From contig NW_008705573.1 in NCBI RefSeq assembly GCF_000186865.1, forward strand, positions 268,685 through 332,684: a DNA stretch of 64,000 bases. Direction: 5' to 3'. The notes under the pieces were generated by a model that made no database searches, was not told the origin of the DNA, and saw only the letters and a program-made list of their open reading frames with translations. This DNA comes from Aureococcus anophagefferens (taxonomy: Eukaryota; Sar; Pelagophyceae; Pelagomonadales; Pelagomonadaceae). Position 1 is the stretch's first letter; each line of letters opens with the position of its first letter. Of the stretch, positions 27,648-37,532 are shown piece after piece. The translations under genes were made by a program, and so were the position numbers.

Positions 27648-28085
27648 TCAGTTGCCCGCGGCGGCGGCGCCGCGGAGGAGGCGGCGGCGGCGGAGCTCGC
27701 CCTGCGACTCGTCGTCGTCGTCGTCATCGTCCTCCTCGCCGTCCTCGCCGGGAATCTCCTGGGCGTCGTCGTCCGTGACGTCGTCGTCGTCGCCGAGGTC
27801 GTCGTCGCCCGCGGCTTCGAACTTGCCCGGTCCGCGCCCGCTCGTCGGGATGTCGTCGTCGTCGTCGTCGTCTTCCTCGTCGTCGTCGTCGTCGTCGCCC
27901 GCGGCCGCCGCGTCACTGGCTTCGTCGTCGTCGTCGTCGTCGTCGCCCTCCGGCATGACCTTCGGGGCGGCCGCCGGCGTGTCGCCCTTCTTCGCCGGCT
28001 CCGCCCCGCCCCCGAAGCCGAACCAGGCGTTCCCGAGGGCAAGCATGCTGATGACGGCCAACACGAAAGCGAGGCGCGACAGCAT
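27648..28085 (-). CDS. Secreted poly-aspartate protein, 145 aa
   Basis: A signal peptide (MLSRLAFVLAVISMLALGNA) precedes an unusual mature chain: WFGFGGGAEP, a short Lys/Ala/Pro stretch, then blocks of 4-7 Asp residues separated by Glu, Ala, Gly and Ser. The C-terminus turns basic, with ELRRRRLLRGAAAAGN. Such Asp runs can bind calcium or other cations, as in secreted acidic matrix proteins; that role is inference. The blocks are encoded by GTC/GAC trinucleotide repeats that could change length easily. A second protein of this design is at 32167-32844 with the same ELRRR...LRGA ending. Confidence 0.7.
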   Translation of the reverse strand: MLSRLAFVLAVISMLALGNAWFGFGGGAEPAKKGDTPAAAPKVMPEGDDDDDDDEASDAAAAGDDDDDDEEDDDDDDDIPTSGRGPGKFEAAGDDDLGDDDDVTDDDAQEIPGEDGEEDDDDDDDESQGELRRRRLLRGAAAAGN

Positions 28086-28307
28086 CGTGCGGCGGGCGAC
28101 GGCGCCCGAGGTCAAATTTTCAGCCGCTCTCCGGACTCGCGATCGGCTTTGGACGAGATCCTCCACAAGGAGCCGCACGCCGGGGCGCACGCGAAGCGAC
28201 GAAACCATGTCGTCTGCCGCGGTGAACATGCGCCTGGACACGCGCGGCGCCGCGCCGAGGCCCGCTACCAACCCCCCCTCGCAAAAAACGCTTTCCACAG
28301 GCACAAC

Positions 28308-29476
28308 ATGATCATGGAGGAGGCGCTCGGCGCCCGCGTCGTCGAGGGCGTGCGCGAGGCCACGGAGCTCTCGGTGCGTGCCCCCCCCGCCCCGCCTACG
28401 ACGCCGCGAACGCCCCCCCGAAGCGAGTGCCCCGTCCGTCGTCGCCCCGTCCGCGCGCGGCCCGACGCCCGTCGGGACACGTCGCGGGATACGAGACGCG
28501 CGCGCCGCGCAGGTCGGCGACTTCGACGGCTGCCGCTTCAAGCTCGTCTGCGCGCCCGAGGCCCTGAGCGTCGTGACCATGCACGTGGACCTGCCGTGCT
28601 GGCGCGAGCTGTCGTCGCTCGGCGGCCAGGCGGCGCTCGACGAAATCTTCGCGGGCCACGTCGCGGCGCCCGACCCGGGCTACAAGGTCGCCGTGCGCGT
28701 CGACTGCGACGCCGTCGCGGCGGCGGACCGGCCGGCGCTCCTCGCGAAGCTCATCGACATCAAGCGCCACCTCGTCGGCGCTCCGTTCGCCGACGCCTTT
28801 GCGAAACTCGCCGCGGGCACCGCGACCAAGGGGCCCGTCGCGGCGCTGCCCTGGCGCGAGGGCGGCGAGGCGGTCTACGTCATGGCCGGCGCGTCCCGCC
28901 GCGTCCCGCCGTCTTTTCGTTTCCGCCGCGCGTCGTTTACCTTCGCGCCTCGAACCCTCCGACGACCGCGCCGTCCCCCCAGGCAACGACCCGGCGAAGC
29001 CCGCGAGCTACGACCGCGTCGCCGTCGTCTACGCCATCGACTTCCCCGAGGAGACGGACCGCGCCATGGGCCGCGTGCTGCTCCAGCAGTTCGCGGAGAC
29101 GCGCGTCCCCGGCGCGCCGCCGGTGACCTTCTCCGAGGCCAAGGCGCCGCCCCTCGAGATCCGCGACCTCGTCGCGACGTCGGGCTTCCTCGGCTTCGGC
29201 GGGAAGAAGCTGCCGAGCGTCGTCGGCTACGTGACCCTCACGGTCTTCAAGCGGCACGTCGACACGCCCGAGAAGCTCGCGGACCGCGTCGGCCTCTGCG
29301 TCGGCTTCCGCAACTACCTCCACTACCACATCAAGGCCGCCAAGACGAACCAGCACATGCGCATGCGCCGCAAGGTCTACTCCTGGCTCCAGATCCTCAA
29401 CCGCGCGGTGCCCAAGCCGGCCGCGGGCAGGGAGATGAAGACGGCCACGGGCCGCTCCTTCTTCCGGAAGAAGTAG
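28308..29476 (+). CDS. ARPC2: ARPC2, Arp2/3 complex p34 subunit, 311 aa
   Basis: ARPC2 forms the structural core of the Arp2/3 complex that nucleates branched actin. Start MIMEEALGARVVEGV corresponds to the conserved MILLE...IIEE opening. Then come DFDGCRFKL, GYKVAVRVD, PPLEIRD, YLHYHIKAAK and ILNRAVPK, with a closing EMKTATGRSF that matches the family. Three exons: 28308-28373, 28513-28888 and 28983-29476. Intron 1 has GT; intron 2 appears to use GC (GCGCGT), although a GT reading with a 13-residue insertion is possible. Length fits the usual 300. The gene shows this alga has actin-branching machinery. Confidence 0.9.
28374..28512 (+). other. ARPC2 intron 1, GT-AG
   Basis: GTGCGTG at 28374 and GCGCAG ending at 28512 remove a C-rich 139-nt segment and join ATELS to VGDFDG in phase 0. 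Confidence 0.85.
28889..28982 (+). other. ARPC2 intron 2, probably GC-AG
   Basis: The donor must leave phase 1 to meet CAG at 28980-28982. GCGCGT at 28889 gives VMAG-NDPAKP. A GTTTCC further in also fits the frame but adds 13 residues, so the call is likely, not certain. Confidence 0.55.
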
Positions 29477-29641
29477 GCGAGAGCGTCGGGGGCGCGGCGC
29501 GCGCGTAACAACCGCGCGCGAGCTCCATCCATCGACGCGCGCGGGACGGGCCGCTCAAGTTGCGGCCGTCGTTGCCCGGCACGTTGCACCCCACACACTC
29601 GAAGCGCGCGCGCTGCTGGGCAGCGCCGCTGCCCCCAAGCC

Positions 29642-32158
29642 ATGGCGCCGCAGGACGATGTGGCCGCGTCGGGCGTGGAGATCCCGTTCAAGAGCCACAA
29701 CATCGACCCCAAGGACATCCAGGGCGGGACCAAGGCCGCGGAGCGCAAGGCCAAGGCCAAGGAGGCATGGCACAGCGAGCTCATTAGGTTCGAGGTCTGG
29801 CACGAGTCCGGCGAGGTCGAGAAGTTCCGCCTGCCGCGGCGCAAGTGCCAGGAGCGGTCCATCCAGAACTTCGTCTTCCGGTCGAAGAAGCCCTTTTTAA
29901 TCGACTACATGCAGGAAACCGAGACGAACGAGGTCATCTACCTGCACGAAGCTCTATCCAAGTGCCAGGGCAAGCCGCGGAACTACAAGCTCGTGCCCCG
30001 CGCCATCCGCGAGATCGACGACGCCGCGGACAAGGACACCTACGAGGGGTCCCTGGCGCTCGTGCTCGACCAGGTGCCCGTGCAGAACGACGGCACCGGC
30101 CACGACGTCAAGGCGGAGGACATCCGCGAGTGGCTCATGTTCGGCATCCAGGAGGAGGACGACGAGGTGCAGAACGCCGTCGGCCGCGTCGAGGTCATCG
30201 CCGAGGAGATCGAGGAGGTCAAGGTCAACATGGCCGACGTGCCCTTCATGATGCTCTTCGACGCCGCGGGCAAGGAGCTCGACGGCGACGCCGCGGACGC
30301 GGAGCGCGAGATCAAGTACCAGGAGTTCCTGGCCATCAAGGAGTCGCTGGAGACGAAGCTGGAGAACGCGAAGCTCGAGGCCCAGGAGATCATCCGCGAC
30401 CGCGACCGCACGCCCATCGTCCTCACGTCGACGGCGCAGGACAAGGACTGGACGGGCCACAACAACGGCACGAACTCCTGGTACGTGTCCTTCATGACCG
30501 AGGAGGCCTGGCAGCTCGAGCAGTGGGTCGCGAACAAGCAGGACTGGGACGGCATCAAGCTCGCGCTGAGCCACGAGGCCGACGCGGACACGGGCAAATT
30601 CCGCGAGCTCCTGCCGCCGTGGAGCGGCCGCGGCGACGTGCCCGACGGGTCGAAGCCCTACCTGCCGGACTACAGCCCCTACGTCGTGAACATGGCGTCC
30701 GTGCGCGTGCGGCGCGTCGAGCACGGCTTCGGCGTCCACAAGACCATACAATCGGAGCAGGTGCCCTTCGACGGCCCGAACTTCGAGTACTACCACGGCC
30801 AGTTCCACGGCGGCAAGAAGCACGGCCACGGCGTCGAGTACACCGACTCCGGCGTCTACACGGGCAAGTACAAGCACGGCATGCGCTGGGGCAGCGGCCG
30901 CATGGACTACGCGGGCGGCGACGCGTACGACGGCGACTTCGGGTGCCACGAGCTGTTGAGCCCGTCGGTGCTGCCGGAGGGCAACCCCTACGAGTTCGGC
31001 GTGCCCCACGGCAAAGGGCGGCGCACCTTCGCCGACGGGTCCATCTACGTGGGCGAGTTCGCCGAGGGCCGCGTGACCGGCAGGGGCCGCTACGAGTCGT
31101 CCGTCGGCGAGACCCTGGAGGGCACCTTCATCGACGGCATCCTGCACGGCAAGGAGGGCTACCTCCAGACCGTCATCGGCGAGGAGTACCGCGGCGGCTT
31201 CGACCACGGCGCGTTCCACGGGTTAGGCAAGTACCGGAACCACAAACGCGACGAGTCCTACGAGGGCTGCTACAGGAGCGGCCAGAAGAGCGGCCGCGGC
31301 TTCGAGGTCTTCGCCGACGGCACGGAGTACGAGGGCTACTTCTTCCTCAACCACCGCTGCGGCCACGGCGTCATGAAGTACGGCAAGAAGAACTTCGAGA
31401 AGCGGAGGAAGCGCAAGTCCGACCGGCCCCTCACGCCGCGGACCATCGAGGCGCTGGCGAAGAAGGAGGCCGAGGCCAAGGAGGCCGAAAGCCTCGCGTC
31501 CGAGCGCATCTCGTCCCTCATCCCCGACTTCGACTTCAACTACAAGTACGAGGGCAACTGGCTCATGGGCTTCCCGCGGAGTTTGGGCGCGCACCTCTTC
31601 GCGCGGAGCGGCAACCTCTACTACACGCTCGGCAAGACGTCGGCCCTCTACCCCTTCCTCTCGACGCTCCAGGAGAAGCAGACGAAAAGGTACGCCAAGG
31701 ACGCGCGGCTGCGGCAGAAGCACGTCGACCTCGACCGCGCGTTCCGGAAGGAGATCGTGCGGAAGAAGGAGAAGGTCTTCCGCCAGCAGCGGCACCACGT
31801 GAAGCGCGCCATCCGCCACGACTACCACGAGCCCTTCAACGACGGCGCGACGGAGGCGCGGCGCGGCCTCCGGAAGCTCCGGCTGGAGAACCTCGTGGAG
31901 AAGGGCAAGCTCACGGCGGAGCACGCCAAGGTCGTCGGCATGACGAACACGTTCGGCGACGCGGCCAACGAGGTCGGCGCCGCCGCGGCGCCCCACGAGG
32001 AGTGGATCGCCTACAACCCCCTCTCCCAGGCCATCCAGTCCGACTTCGAGGAGATGGAGGAGCGGCGCCGCACGATCAACTACAAGAACCGCCTCGAGGC
32101 CGCGCGCCAGCACATCGTCCGCGCGGAGGAGAAGGAGCGGGGCCTCGACGACATCTAA
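29642..32158 (+). CDS. MORN-repeat protein, 838 aa
   Basis: A single exon encodes a large cytoplasmic protein. Residues about 380-580 hold eight or so MORN repeats of the YxGxxxxGxxxGxGxxxY type, for example YHGQFHGGKKHGHG, YTGKYKHGMRWGSG and YVGEFAEGRVTGRG. MORN arrays bind membranes or act as rigid dimers and are frequent in flagellar proteins. The N-terminal 380 residues are mixed alpha/beta with a coiled coil near 215-255 (LAIKESLETKLENAKLEAQ). The C-terminal 200 residues are strongly charged helix. One more MORN-like unit (YEGNWLMGFPRSLG) is at about 633. A flagellar role is plausible but unproven. Confidence 0.85.
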   Translation: MAPQDDVAASGVEIPFKSHNIDPKDIQGGTKAAERKAKAKEAWHSELIRFEVWHESGEVEKFRLPRRKCQERSIQNFVFRSKKPFLIDYMQETETNEVIYLHEALSKCQGKPRNYKLVPRAIREIDDAADKDTYEGSLALVLDQVPVQNDGTGHDVKAEDIREWLMFGIQEEDDEVQNAVGRVEVIAEEIEEVKVNMADVPFMMLFDAAGKELDGDAADAEREIKYQEFLAIKESLETKLENAKLEAQEIIRDRDRTPIVLTSTAQDKDWTGHNNGTNSWYVSFMTEEAWQLEQWVANKQDWDGIKLALSHEADADTGKFRELLPPWSGRGDVPDGSKPYLPDYSPYVVNMASVRVRRVEHGFGVHKTIQSEQVPFDGPNFEYYHGQFHGGKKHGHGVEYTDSGVYTGKYKHGMRWGSGRMDYAGGDAYDGDFGCHELLSPSVLPEGNPYEFGVPHGKGRRTFADGSIYVGEFAEGRVTGRGRYESSVGETLEGTFIDGILHGKEGYLQTVIGEEYRGGFDHGAFHGLGKYRNHKRDESYEGCYRSGQKSGRGFEVFADGTEYEGYFFLNHRCGHGVMKYGKKNFEKRRKRKSDRPLTPRTIEALAKKEAEAKEAESLASERISSLIPDFDFNYKYEGNWLMGFPRSLGAHLFARSGNLYYTLGKTSALYPFLSTLQEKQTKRYAKDARLRQKHVDLDRAFRKEIVRKKEKVFRQQRHHVKRAIRHDYHEPFNDGATEARRGLRKLRLENLVEKGKLTAEHAKVVGMTNTFGDAANEVGAAAAPHEEWIAYNPLSQAIQSDFEEMEERRRTINYKNRLEAARQHIVRAEEKERGLDDI

Positions 32159-32166
32159 TTCGCAGA

Positions 32167-32442
32167 CTAGCGGGAGGCACCGGCGCCGCGGAGCGACGCG
32201 CGGCGCCGGAGTTCCGCCTCCTCGTCCTTCTTGCCGAGGTGCGCGAAGCGCCGCCGGAGCTCGCTGTTGGTCTTCCGCGACCCCTTCTTCCGCGGGCGCT
32301 TCGGCGCGGGCCGCGGCGCGGGTGTCTCGTCGTCGTCGTCGTCGCCGCCGCCGTGGTCCTTTCGGAGCTTGTTGAAGCGCTTCCGGAGCACCGACGGCGC
32401 CCGATTCTGCCTGGCCGTGGGCTTGACGGCGGGCCGCGGCTT

Positions 32443-32490
<48 letters not shown>

Positions 32491-32541
32491 TTCCGCCGCT
32501 TTCTTGTCGTCGTCGCCTTTCGAGGCCTTCTTGGCGTCGCG

Positions 32542-32578
<37 letters not shown>

Positions 32579-32844
32579 GACGGCGGCCGCCGCTTGCCGG
32601 GCGGTCCTTTCCCCGGGCTCGGTTTCTTTATTCGCCGCGGCAGGGTCACCTGCTGGTTAAAATACTTCTCCAATTTTGGTTTCATTCTCCAGGGCAGCTG
32701 CGGCTGCCTGCGGTTTTCCTCGACCCAGCTCTCGACGGTCGCCCGGTCCTCTTCCATCGTGTTCCAGAGCCTACGCCGGTCCGCGCACTCGCAGAGCGAA
32801 GCGAGGCAGGCGACGCCGAGCATTACAGAGACGGCGCGCATCAT
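32167..32844 (-). CDS. Secreted poly-aspartate protein, 225 aa
   Basis: The signal peptide is MMRAVSVMLGVACLASLCECA. Next is a helical segment with WVEENRRQPQLPWRMK, then basic stretches alternating with runs of 11 and 16 consecutive Asp residues. The tail is basic and ends EAELRRRASLRGAGASR, resembling the end of the protein at 27648-28085. A repeated ELRRRF/ELRRRA element occurs twice near the C-terminus. The alternating acidic and basic blocks suggest an extracellular polyelectrolyte that could bind cations or another matrix partner; that is inference. It converges on the MORN gene, 8 bp apart. Confidence 0.7.
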
Positions 32845-32981
32845 CGCGTAGCAGCCCCTTCAAGCAGGTCGGAGATGCACTGATCTTACACTGCTCGCCA
32901 CTGGCCGAAGCGCCATCTCGAAGCGCCGTCGACGCAGAGTGTGGTGCGCGTGCATCCGTCCTTGTGCGCCGCTCGTCGTGC

Positions 32982-35049
32982 ATGAAACTATTCAGCTTCG
33001 CGAAGCGAGGCCTCGCACTTCGGAGCCAGGTGCGCATGGCGAGCTTCGGCGGGTGCGGCGGCGACCTGCCCTACGGCTCCTGGCCGAGCCCCTTCACCGC
33101 CAAGTTCATCACGTCGAGCTCCGTCGGGCTGAGCAACGTCAAGTGCGACGGCGACGGCGGCCTCTGGTGGCAGGAGTCGCGCCCGCAGGAGGGCGGCCGC
33201 AACGTCGTCGTGCGGCGCGACGCCGGCGCGGCCGGCGCGTCGGAGCGCGGGGCCGTGGACGTCACGCCACGCGGACAAGAACGTGCGCACGCGCGTCCAC
33301 GAGTACGGCGGCGGCGCCTTCTGCCTCGGCCCGGGCGGCGCCGTCGTCTTCAGCGACTTTGGGACGCAGCGGCTCCACGCGACGGAGGGCGGCGCGACGC
33401 GCGTCGTCACGGCCGGCGACCCGGAAGGCCGCTACCGCTACGCGGACTACGCGGTCGACCCCTCGGGCGCCTTCGTCGTCGGCGTGCGCGAGGACCACGG
33501 GCCCGCGGGCGACCGCAAGCCGTCCGAGGTCGTCAACGAGGTCGTCAAGGTCGCGCTGGAGGACGGCGCGGCGACGGTCCTCGCGACGGGCCGCGACTTC
33601 TACGGCGCGCCGCGCCTGTCGCCCGACGGGTCCCGCGTCGCCTACGTCACGTGGGACCACCCGAACATGCCCTGGGACGCCACGGAGCTGCGGCTCGCGG
33701 CCGTCGACGGCGCGGCCCCGGCGACGGAGGGCCACGACCTCGTCGACGGCGCCGACGGCGACACGTCGGTCCTCCAGTGCGCCTGGCACCCCGAAACCGC
33801 CGAGCTCTACTACGTGAGCGACGCGCCGGGCACCTACGTGCTCAAGAAGTTCGACGGCACATCGTCCTCGACGGTCCTCGACGTCGGCGTCGACCTCGGC
33901 GGGTCCGCGCCCGGCTGGGTCTTCGGCCAGCAGGGCTACAGCTTCCTGCCCGACGGCGCCGTCGCCGCGGCCTACCCGGACCGCGCCACGGGGCGCACGG
34001 TGCTCCACGTCGTGGCGCCGGACGGTTCCTCCGCCGTCTACGACAAGGACGACGGCCTGCCGCACGCCTTCGGCGGCGTCGCCCCGGCGCCCGACGGGTC
34101 GCTCTACCTGCTCGGCGGCGGGCCGGACACGCCGAGCGGCATCTTCCACTGGGATCCGGCGACGAAGGTTGGGAAGAAGCTCGCGAGCTCGAGCTCGGCC
34201 GAGGTGCCCGAGGGCTACGTCTCCGTGCCGAAGCCCGTGGAGTTCCCCTGCCCGCTGGGCACGGCGCACGCCTACTACTACGCGCCGGCGAACAAGGACT
34301 GCTCCTCGTCCGAGGCCGCGCCGCCGCTCTTGGTGAAGGCGCACGGCGGGCCGACGGCGTGCACGGGACCGAACTACAACCCGGGCATCCAGTTCTTCAC
34401 GTCCCGCGGCTTCGCCGTGCTCGACGTGGACTACGGCGGGTCCACGGGCTACGGCCGCGAGTACCGGCGCCGGCTCCGCGGGTCCTGGGGCGTCGTCGAC
34501 ATCGACGACGTCTGCGCGGGCGCGACGTACCTCGTCGACCAGGGCCTCGCGGACGCGAAGCGGCTGGCCATCGACGGCGGGTCCGCCGGCGGCTTCACGA
34601 CCCTCGGCGCGCTGGCCTTCAAGGACGTCTTCACGGCGGGCTGCTCGCTCTACGGCGTCGCGGACCTCGCGGCGCTCGCCGGCGACACGCACAAGTTCGA
34701 GAGCCGCTACCTCGACTCGCTCGTCGGCGCCTACCCGGCGGACGAGGCCGTCTACGCGGCGCGCGCGCCCATCAACGCCGTCGACAAGCTCAACTGCCCC
34801 ATCCTGCTGCTCCAGGGCGACGAGGACAAGATCGTGCCGCTGAACCAGGCGCAGCTCATGCACGAGGCCCTCCTCGCGAAGAACATCCCCTGCAAGCTCA
34901 AGGTCTACGAGGGCGAGCAGCACGGCTTCCGCAAGGCCGAGAACATCGAGGACGCGCTCAACTCCGAGCTCTACTTCTATTCCAAGGTCTTCGGCTTCGC
35001 GTGCGCGGGCGACGACATCACGCCCTTCGCCATCGACAACATGGCCTAG
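32982..35049 (+). CDS. S9 family prolyl-oligopeptidase-like peptidase, frame break
   Basis: The peptidase family cleaves short peptides with a beta-propeller over an alpha/beta-hydrolase. The leader MKLFSFAKRGLALRSQVR at 32982 suggests an organelle presequence. Then YGSWPSPFTA starts the propeller, including ESRPQEGGRNVVVRRDA and VRTRVHEYGGGAF, both classic for the bacterial-type S9 group. The hydrolase part shows AHGGPT, DYGGSTGYGREYR, the nucleophile GGSAGGF, Asp in QGDEDKIVP and His in EQHGF, so the triad is complete. A single extra base at about 33270-33279, between DVTP and ADKNVRT, breaks the frame. This is probably a sequencing or assembly error because everything else is intact. About 688 aa if read through. 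Confidence 0.85.
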
Positions 35050-35059
35050 GGCGCCGCGC

Positions 35060-35901
35060 TTAAAAGAAGAGGAGCGCGCCGAGGAGCGCCGGCCACGGGG
35101 GTCCGGGCCGCCGCGCGCGGCTCGACTCGTCCTCCGTGACGCGCGCGGCCCGCGCGTTGACGTAGCACCACGCGGCCTCGCCCGCGCCGCCGTCGAGGCC
35201 CGCCGTCGCTAACACGCAGGTCGTGCCGTCGAAATCGAAGCCCGTGCACTCGGCCTCGTCGTCGCAGGCGGTGGCGCAGCCGTAGACCGTGTTCGTCATC
35301 TCGTACAAAGGCGACGTTTTCGTGTAATCGCCGTCGACGGCGCAGAAGCCGACGACGCAGTCGTAGCCCATGAGCGTCGTCACGCAGCCGTTGGTCTCCA
35401 CGAGGTCGTCGCCGTCGTCGGCCGCGGGCTCGCCGTCGTCCGCGGCGACGGGAGCGGCGTCGTCCGCGCCCGGGTCGTCGTCGAAGACCCAGGTCGTCGC
35501 CGGGTCGTAGTTCTCGCAGCCGTGGTCGTAGGACTCGTACTCCGGGTGGCCGCAGGTCGCCACGGTGTACTCGAGGAGGAAGTAGCAGTTGTAGAGCTGC
35601 AGGATGCCCCGGTCGCAGCTGTAGATCCAGCCGTGCGCGCTACGTCGGGAAGGTTTGCGCAGGTTAAAAGCAGGAGACGCTGCCCGCCGCGCCAGGAGCC
35701 GTCGATGTAGCCGAGGACGTCGGCGTCGTCCATGTCCTCCGCGACGCGCGTCACGCCGCACTCGCAGGTGCACTCGTTGCAGTCGTCGTTGTAGGTGACG
35801 CGGTCGTCGGCGTCGCAGCCCCAGTCGTCGCTCTCGTCGTCGTCGTAGTAGTAGGCGCGGACGGCAAGCGCCGAGCAGAGGAGGAGGCCGCCGCGCCGCA
35901 T
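35060..35901 (-). CDS. Secreted Cys-rich protein, 265 aa
   Basis: Exon 1 (35901-35684) gives a signal peptide (LLLCSALAVRAYYY) and a short Cys motif, CNECTCECG. After a 44-nt GC-AG intron (35683-35640), exon 2 (35639-35060) encodes a Cys- and Asp-rich ectodomain with CDRGILQLYNCYFLLE, CVTTLMGYDCVVGFC and ATACDDEAECTGFDFDGTTC; this last resembles PAN/apple-like patterns. The protein ends with a basic patch and a hydrophobic tail (PWPALLGALLFF), the layout of a GPI-anchored or membrane-tethered surface protein. No enzyme is indicated. The intron must be GC-AG because no GT exists in the needed phase. Confidence 0.65.
35640..35683 (-). other. 44-nt GC-AG intron
   Basis: On the minus strand the intron opens GCAGCGTC and closes GACGTAG. 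It joins SWRGG to AHGWIYSC. Without it the downstream Cys-rich frame cannot be reached. Confidence 0.6.
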
Positions 35902-36119
35902 CACCGCTGCCGCGCAGAAGGTACGCCGACGAGGGCCGGGGCGAGAGGCCGAGGTGGATTTGTCGCAATTCTTTCGCGTGTAGCGGCCGATGCTGCCCCG
36001 GGCCGAGCTGGGCGTTTCTCTGCAAGGCAGAGGTGTTGACTTTTTGAGTGTAGCAATTCTGGGCAGCGATTGGCTCCAAGTCGTGCTCGCGCGCCGTCGC
36101 CTGCAAGAACGAGACCGCG

Positions 36120-37526
36120 ATGCAGCTCTCCCTCCTCGCCTGCAGCGTCCTCGGCATTACAGCGCTGAACCAGCGCTTCAAACACCTGCCGAAGACGGTC
36201 TACGGCAACGGCACGAAGGAGGCGGTCTTCGTGACGCCCTACCTGCCCGAGCGCTACACGGAGGCCCAGGCGCTCACGGCCTCCAAGGTCGGCGACTTCC
36301 CCATCCATGCGGGGTTCCTCACCCTCGACAGCAAGGCGTTCTCGAACACCTACTTCGTCTACTCGCCCGCGCGCAACGGCCAGGCGGACGCGCCGATCCT
36401 GCTCTGGCTCCAGGGCGGGCCCGGCGCGTCGTCGCTCTTCGGCCTCTTCACGGAGATCGGGCCCTTCGACATCGACGCGAAGATGGAGGTCATCGGCCGC
36501 GACATCCACTGGAACGAGGACCACCACCTCCTCGTGCTCGACAACCCGCTCGGCACGGGCTTCTCGTTCACGAACGACCTGGCCGCCATGGCGACGGACG
36601 AGGACATGGTCGGCGCGGCGCTCCTCGAGGCCCTGACGCAGTTCTTCGCCCTCTTCCCGGACCTGCGGACCAACGACTTCTACGTCACCGGCGAGTCCTA
36701 CGCGGGGAAGTACGTGCCGGCGTGCGCCTACGCGATCCACGGGGCGAATCTGGAGAACGCCGCGGCGCCGATCAACCTGAAGGGCATCGCCATCGGCGAC
36801 GGCGCCTTCGACCCGTCGGGCCAGTTCTACAACTTCGGCGAGCTGCTCTACTACAGCGGCATGGTCACGCTCGCGGAGAAGCAGGTCTTCGACGCCTACG
36901 AGGCCAAGTGGCGGGAGCACATGGACGCGCACGAGCTCGTCGACGCGTTCCACGTCTTCGACGAGATGCTCAACGGCGACATCTATCCGTACGCGACGTA
37001 CTACGCGAACGTCACGGGCATGGGCAGCAACTACTTCAACCTGAACCAGGGCCCCGACGGGTCGTCGCTCACGACGAACTACTTCATCGACTGGCTGAAC
37101 ACGACGGTGGGCCGCGACGCCATGAACGTCGGCGACGTGCCCTACGCCGTGCTGAACCAGACGGTCGAGAACCAGCTCCTCGGCGATTGGATGCGCGGCG
37201 TCGTCAACAAGCTCCAGGTGCTCCTCGAGAACTACAAGGTGCTGATCTACTCCGGCGCCTACGACATCATTTTGGGCGCGCCGCTCACGGAGCAGGCGCT
37301 CCGGGGCATCAAGTGGTCGGGACAGCAGGCGTTTTTGGACGCGACGAAGAAGACGTGGCACGTCGCGACGAAGGCGGGCCCGGATTTGGCCGGCTACGCG
37401 CGCGTCGTCGGCAATTTTACGCAGGTCGTCGTCCGCGGCGCGGGACACATGGTTCCTGGCGACCAGCCGGCTCGCGCGCTGGACATGATCACGAAATTCG
37501 TCAAGGGCCAGCCCCTCGGGATCTAG
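36120..37526 (+). CDS. Serine carboxypeptidase S10, CPVL-like, 468 aa
   Basis: S10 enzymes are secreted or lysosomal and remove C-terminal residues at acid pH. The triad is complete: Ser in TGESYAGKYVP, Asp in YSGAYDIILG, His in GAGHMVPGDQP. The oxyanion and substrate region LQGGPGASSLFGLF and the NPLGTGFSF segment also match. A short signal peptide starts the protein (MQLSLLACSVLGITA). Several NxT/NxS sites suit a glycosylated product. Single exon, ATG at 36120, starting 218 bp from the divergent Cys-rich gene. It lies tail-to-tail with a second S10 gene. Confidence 0.93.
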   Translation: MQLSLLACSVLGITALNQRFKHLPKTVYGNGTKEAVFVTPYLPERYTEAQALTASKVGDFPIHAGFLTLDSKAFSNTYFVYSPARNGQADAPILLWLQGGPGASSLFGLFTEIGPFDIDAKMEVIGRDIHWNEDHHLLVLDNPLGTGFSFTNDLAAMATDEDMVGAALLEALTQFFALFPDLRTNDFYVTGESYAGKYVPACAYAIHGANLENAAAPINLKGIAIGDGAFDPSGQFYNFGELLYYSGMVTLAEKQVFDAYEAKWREHMDAHELVDAFHVFDEMLNGDIYPYATYYANVTGMGSNYFNLNQGPDGSSLTTNYFIDWLNTTVGRDAMNVGDVPYAVLNQTVENQLLGDWMRGVVNKLQVLLENYKVLIYSGAYDIILGAPLTEQALRGIKWSGQQAFLDATKKTWHVATKAGPDLAGYARVVGNFTQVVVRGAGHMVPGDQPARALDMITKFVKGQPLGI

Positions 37527-37532
37527 TAGATT

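Noticed and set aside
29618..29634. GGGCAG palindrome near the MORN gene as an introner end
   Set aside because: Only six bases match the introner terminus and there is no second end or target duplication.
32440..32580. GTC/GAC microsatellites as noncoding repeats
   Set aside because: They are in frame as Asp runs within a secreted protein with a signal peptide; annotated there instead.
36060..36075. CCAAT-type boxes near several starts
   Set aside because: Five-base motifs are expected by chance in 64 kb, and no transcription start data are available.
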